From the NCBI RefSeq assembly GCF_001553625.1, contig NZ_CP014230.1:1426001-1490000 (forward strand): 64,000 nt of DNA, written 5' to 3'. The translations under genes and the position numbers were made by a program. Under the pieces are notes generated by a model, which was given only the letters and a program-made list of their open reading frames with translations, made no database searches and had not been told where the DNA came from. Source of the stretch: Desulfomicrobium orale DSM 12838. GTDB taxonomy: Bacteria > Desulfobacterota > Desulfovibrionia > Desulfovibrionales > Desulfomicrobiaceae. The stretch's first letter is position 1; the number at the start of each line of letters is the position of its first letter. This document shows, piece by piece, positions 61,429 to 64,000 of this stretch.

Positions 61429-61782
61429 TTAAAGATCAAAAAACACGAAGCGCCATGCCGCTGTCCGTTCCCGTTCATCGGGATTGTGACGGCTTTTCCC
61501 GCCGTGGCCTTGACCCAGAGACATGTCGGCGTATTCGGTGCCGGCGATCAGTTTGTTCAGGTTGGTCACATAGCCCTTGTGACGTTTGCCGTAGTGAAAA
61601 CCCACAGTCCTGGCGGAAATGACCGGCTCGAGGGCATTTTCCGCATAGGGCAGGGGCGGCAGTTCCAGCCCGGCAGACCAGGCTGTCCGCCTGAAGCCAC
61701 CCAACGTGATGCCCAGCGTCGCGCCTGCCGCGAGTGTCAAAAACTGTCTGCGGCTGAATCCGGATGGAGCTGTTTTTTCCAT
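61429..61782 (-). pseudogene. truncated Tat-exported iron/manganese superoxide dismutase
   Basis: ATG 61782 with AAAGGAGG upstream starts a Tat signal ([20 protein letters not shown]) followed by the N-terminal SOD sequence [20 protein letters not shown] and [20 protein letters not shown], which is the first metal-ligand region. After YADMSLGQ the sequence no longer matches and stops at 61429. Only the first of four metal ligands is present, so a working enzyme is not possible. The loss of the 3' part next to the IS5 remnant suggests an insertion or deletion event. Confidence 0.85.
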
Positions 61783-61936
61783 GTGATGCCTCCTTTGCAA
61801 AAGTTTGCGTTTCAGAACGGTTCGGACGGCCGTAAGCGCGCCCTTTACCGCCGAAAATATATGTGCCTGAAGCGGCCTTTGTCATGTACGACGGCCAAAC
61901 ATGCGGGTACTTCGCTCCCATGAATGGAGGCTCGAT

Positions 61937-62192
61937 TCAGAAGATGCCCGCGCACAGGCCCACACCAAGTATCAGAAGCATGACGCCCACGATCCGCCGT
62001 ATGGCCTGAATGGTCATTTTCTTCAGCAGGCCGCGGCTTTGGCGAAGTGCACCACTGCGGTCATGGCCACGGCGGTTTCCACCGGGAAAAAATCGCCATC
62101 GCCGGCATGAGCACCGTGCCCAGGCCGAATCCGGAGAAAAGCGTCAATCCGGATACGGCCAGACTCACCAGACAGATAACCAGATATTCCAT
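61937..62192 (-). pseudogene. internally deleted TauE/SafE sulfite-exporter-type permease
   Basis: ATG 62192 starts MEYLVICLVSLAVSGLTLFS, the N-terminus of a TauE/SafE permease. After about 35 residues a frameshift within a run of T is needed to continue FFPVETAVAMTAVVHFAK. Then another frame supplies a typical C-terminal end, RGLLKKMTIQAIRRIVGVML ... CAGIF, up to 61937. Some 150 or more residues are missing. It lies just downstream of a CBS protein, and a TauE-CBS transport unit may once have existed here. Confidence 0.78.
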
Positions 62193-62274
62193 GCCGGACT
62201 CCTCTGTCGTGTGTCTGTTCAGGTCGATGGAGCCCGAAAGCAGCCGCCGGAAAACGAACGGCTCCAGGTGACGC

Positions 62275-62748
62275 TCAAGCCAGAGCCCTGGAGATTTCCC
62301 GGAACAGATCAGCCACGGTGACCACGCCGATGATCCGCCCGCCTTCTTCCACCACGGCCCGGCCCCGGCGGTAATCCAGCAGAACCTCCAGTCCTCTGGC
62401 CAGCGGATCGTTGGCCTTGAGGACCGGGACATCGGTCTGCACCCATTCACTGATTCGCATCTGGGCGCAGCCCCGGCATGCCGTTCCAAAGGCCTTGTCC
62501 CAGTCCACTTCCCGGTCTTCGGGCTCGGGTTCCTTGAGCAGGCATGGCCCCATACCCTGAATGAGATTCCACATGCTCAGAATGCCGAGGAAGCGTCCGT
62601 CCCGGGTAAATACCAGAATGAAGTTGGTATCGGGCTGTCTGGCCCGGAGATCGTGCATGGCCTGGACGGCCTCGGCCAGACTCGTGTCCTCATCCACGGA
62701 GGCATATTCTTCCCGCATGATATCCCAGACTCTTTTCCGCAGTAGCAT
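62275..62748 (-). CDS. CBS-domain pair protein
   Basis: A 157-residue protein with two CBS motifs: VWDIMREEYASVDEDTSLAEAV ... ILVFTRDGRFLGILSMWNLI and DVPVLKANDPLARGLEVLLD ... AVVEEGGRIIGVVTVADLFR. Between them lies a CRGC segment (FGTACRGCAQ) that could bind metal. It is 27 bases downstream of the HD-domain gene and upstream of the broken permease, so it may have regulated that permease. Confidence 0.87.
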   Translation of the reverse strand: MLLRKRVWDIMREEYASVDEDTSLAEAVQAMHDLRARQPDTNFILVFTRDGRFLGILSMWNLIQGMGPCLLKEPEPEDREVDWDKAFGTACRGCAQMRISEWVQTDVPVLKANDPLARGLEVLLDYRRGRAVVEEGGRIIGVVTVADLFREISRALA

Positions 62749-62775
62749 GGCTGATGTCTCCTTGTGAAAGGCCCG

Positions 62776-63975
62776 CTATTCAAAATCCGCCAGCAGCGCT
62801 CCGATGTGCAGGTCCTCGGTCAGGGCCTCGTTCTGATACATATTGCGGATGCGCCACAGGGCCTGTTGCAGATGGGCGTTGTCGATACCGTTTGCCAAGG
62901 CCGTGTACGCTTCCAGAAATGCGGCCAGGTGGTCGCAGATTTTGAGCATCCGGCCGTCCTTTGGGCAGAAGCGGTCCTGGTTGTACTGTCCCTGGAGTTG
63001 CTCCCAGCTGACGATGCGGGCCGCGCCGTCCTGAATGATGGTCGATTCGAACTCTGAGCCCACATCGACTCCCAGAAAATATTTCAGCCGCGCCAGCAGA
63101 TCCGCGTATGAAGGATCGGCCAGAATGGCGAACAGACGCCGGTCCAGTTCCCGGCCTTCATACTCGCGGATGAGTTCGCCTATGCCCTGTACCGACACCT
63201 TGACCGGAGAAATGATGTCCCGGGTCAGAAGCTCCGGCACGTCATGGAAAAGCCCCGCGTAGAAATTATTGTGTCGCCGCGCGGGGCAGGCGCTCACGGC
63301 GATGCTGAAGAAGTAGGCGAAGCAGGCCACGATGAACATGTGCCCCAAGACCGATGTTTCGGGAATACGCGGCGTCTGGGACCAGCGTTTCTGAAACCGG
63401 AGCTGCCCGCACATGTTGGCGAATTTTCCCAGTCCCGAGCCCGCGCCGTCGAGAAGCTCCCGGATGCCCTGCAGGTCGAGGTGATTTTCCAGACCGTTCC
63501 GGAAAGTCTTTTCGATTTCGGTCATCTCCTCGTCCCAGGGGTTCAGATCCCGAATGAGATGGAATTCCCAGCGGCTGGCGAACAGATGTGCCGCGTCCAG
63601 AATGTGCGAGGCCAGCGTCCCCGCACCGCGCACCTGGGCGGCGAAATGCGCCTCCATGTTTTCCCAGAATCCGCGCCCCAACGGCTGCACGCGCGGCCGG
63701 AGCTCCCGCAGCACCCATTCGGTCAACTGCTGGTGATGCGCCGGATTGGCCTTGATCTGGTAAAAAATGGGCGGCTTGATGTCCGTGATGACCAGACGGT
63801 AGAGGTAGTCGAAAATGCCGCCGCGCACGATGTCCTCGCCCAGACGGGATTTTTCTTCCTGGGCCAGATTCCTGGAATTGAGCTCGTACAGCAGCCAGGC
63901 CACGATCATCTTGTGCGCCTGCTTGTCCACTTCCACCAGCTCCATGGGGCGCATCTTGTCGTTCCACCGTTTCAT
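62776..63975 (-). CDS. HD-domain hydrolase (YfbR-like metal-dependent phosphohydrolase)
   Basis: A protein of at least 399 residues with the HD signature NNFYAGLFHDVPELLTRDIISPVK, which resembles the 5'-nucleotidase YfbR/HD_3 group. An upstream histidine in SVLGHMFIVACFAYF is probably part of the metal site. The N-terminal 170 residues (WLLYELNSRNLAQEEKSRLG, FWENMEAHFAAQVRGAG) look like a separate helical domain. ATG 63975 has no ribosome-binding site, and the frame stays open to the window edge, so the true start may lie beyond it. The substrate is unknown. Confidence 0.8.
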   Translation of the reverse strand: MKRWNDKMRPMELVEVDKQAHKMIVAWLLYELNSRNLAQEEKSRLGEDIVRGGIFDYLYRLVITDIKPPIFYQIKANPAHHQQLTEWVLRELRPRVQPLGRGFWENMEAHFAAQVRGAGTLASHILDAAHLFASRWEFHLIRDLNPWDEEMTEIEKTFRNGLENHLDLQGIRELLDGAGSGLGKFANMCGQLRFQKRWSQTPRIPETSVLGHMFIVACFAYFFSIAVSACPARRHNNFYAGLFHDVPELLTRDIISPVKVSVQGIGELIREYEGRELDRRLFAILADPSYADLLARLKYFLGVDVGSEFESTIIQDGAARIVSWEQLQGQYNQDRFCPKDGRMLKICDHLAAFLEAYTALANGIDNAHLQQALWRIRNMYQNEALTEDLHIGALLADFE

Positions 63976-64000
63976 GAAACTGCCGGAAAAAACGAGCTGC

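Overview
The window is a 64 kb piece of a high-GC (about 60%) bacterial chromosome. Gene content suggests a sulfate-reducing deltaproteobacterium of the Desulfovibrionales (inferred): TrmD is fused to a second SPOUT-like RNA methyltransferase domain, HPr and enzyme I sit with a lone mannose-type EIID, and there is a YcaO-TPR protein beside a MoaE-like protein. Housekeeping genes are intact, and most operons have overlapping or nearly overlapping reading frames.

Layout. 1-7.4 kb (+): end of a KH-domain RNA-binding protein, rimM, trmD, rplS, rnhB, yraN, rsmI, then PTS EIID, HPr and enzyme I, and smpB. 7.5-10.7 kb: a cysteine hydrolase (-) divergent from secA (+). 10.8-16.6 kb (-): an HPP membrane protein with a CBS-pair protein, then the branched-chain amino acid ABC operon livK-H-M-G-F. 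17.1-18.5 kb (-): five small envelope or stress-type proteins. 18.8-21.7 kb (-): a copper P-type ATPase with a perfectly duplicated metal-binding domain, plus a small downstream ORF. 22.1-25.2 kb: a secondary alcohol dehydrogenase, a 32-residue membrane peptide and opgG. 25.4-27.5 kb (-): MoaE-like and YcaO-TPR genes. 27.7-30.3 kb (+): a cobalamin riboswitch and metE. 30.3-31.1 kb (-): flgM and a partner. 31.3-35.8 kb (+): nadK, an ARMT1-like protein, mltA and a DUF4254 protein. 35.8-38.2 kb: a possible structured RNA, deaD and a convergent RRM-protein gene with an attenuator-like leader.

38.5-41.5 kb (+): a polar amino acid ABC transporter. 41.7-44.1 kb (-): a degenerate GGDEF/TPR protein. 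44.3-46.4 kb (+): an MBL hydrolase, a short ORF interrupted by one in-frame TGA (selenoprotein candidate), a flavoprotein and comF. 46.6-49.5 kb (+): rplU, rpmA, obgE, proB. 49.6-53.6 kb: thiamine pyrophosphokinase (-), a PleD-like REC-REC-GGDEF protein (+), an M24 peptidase (+) and a membrane protein (-). 53.6-60.7 kb (-): a type IV pilus minor-pilin operon (fimT, pilW, pilV, pilX, pilY1) that is visibly AT-richer than its surroundings and may have been acquired. 60.7-62.2 kb: a decay zone with a dead IS5-type transposase, a truncated Tat-exported Fe-superoxide dismutase and an internally deleted TauE/SafE permease. 62.3-64 kb (-): a CBS-pair protein and an HD-domain hydrolase whose start may lie beyond the window.

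The items most worth checking are the in-frame TGA ORF at 44922-45149 with a SECIS-like hairpin, the perfect 216-bp tandem duplication in the copper ATPase, the nested inverted repeats upstream of deaD, the attenuator in the RRM-protein leader, the nadK/ARMT1-like pair and the YcaO-TPR/MoaE-like pair. No CRISPR array, rRNA or tRNA gene was seen.
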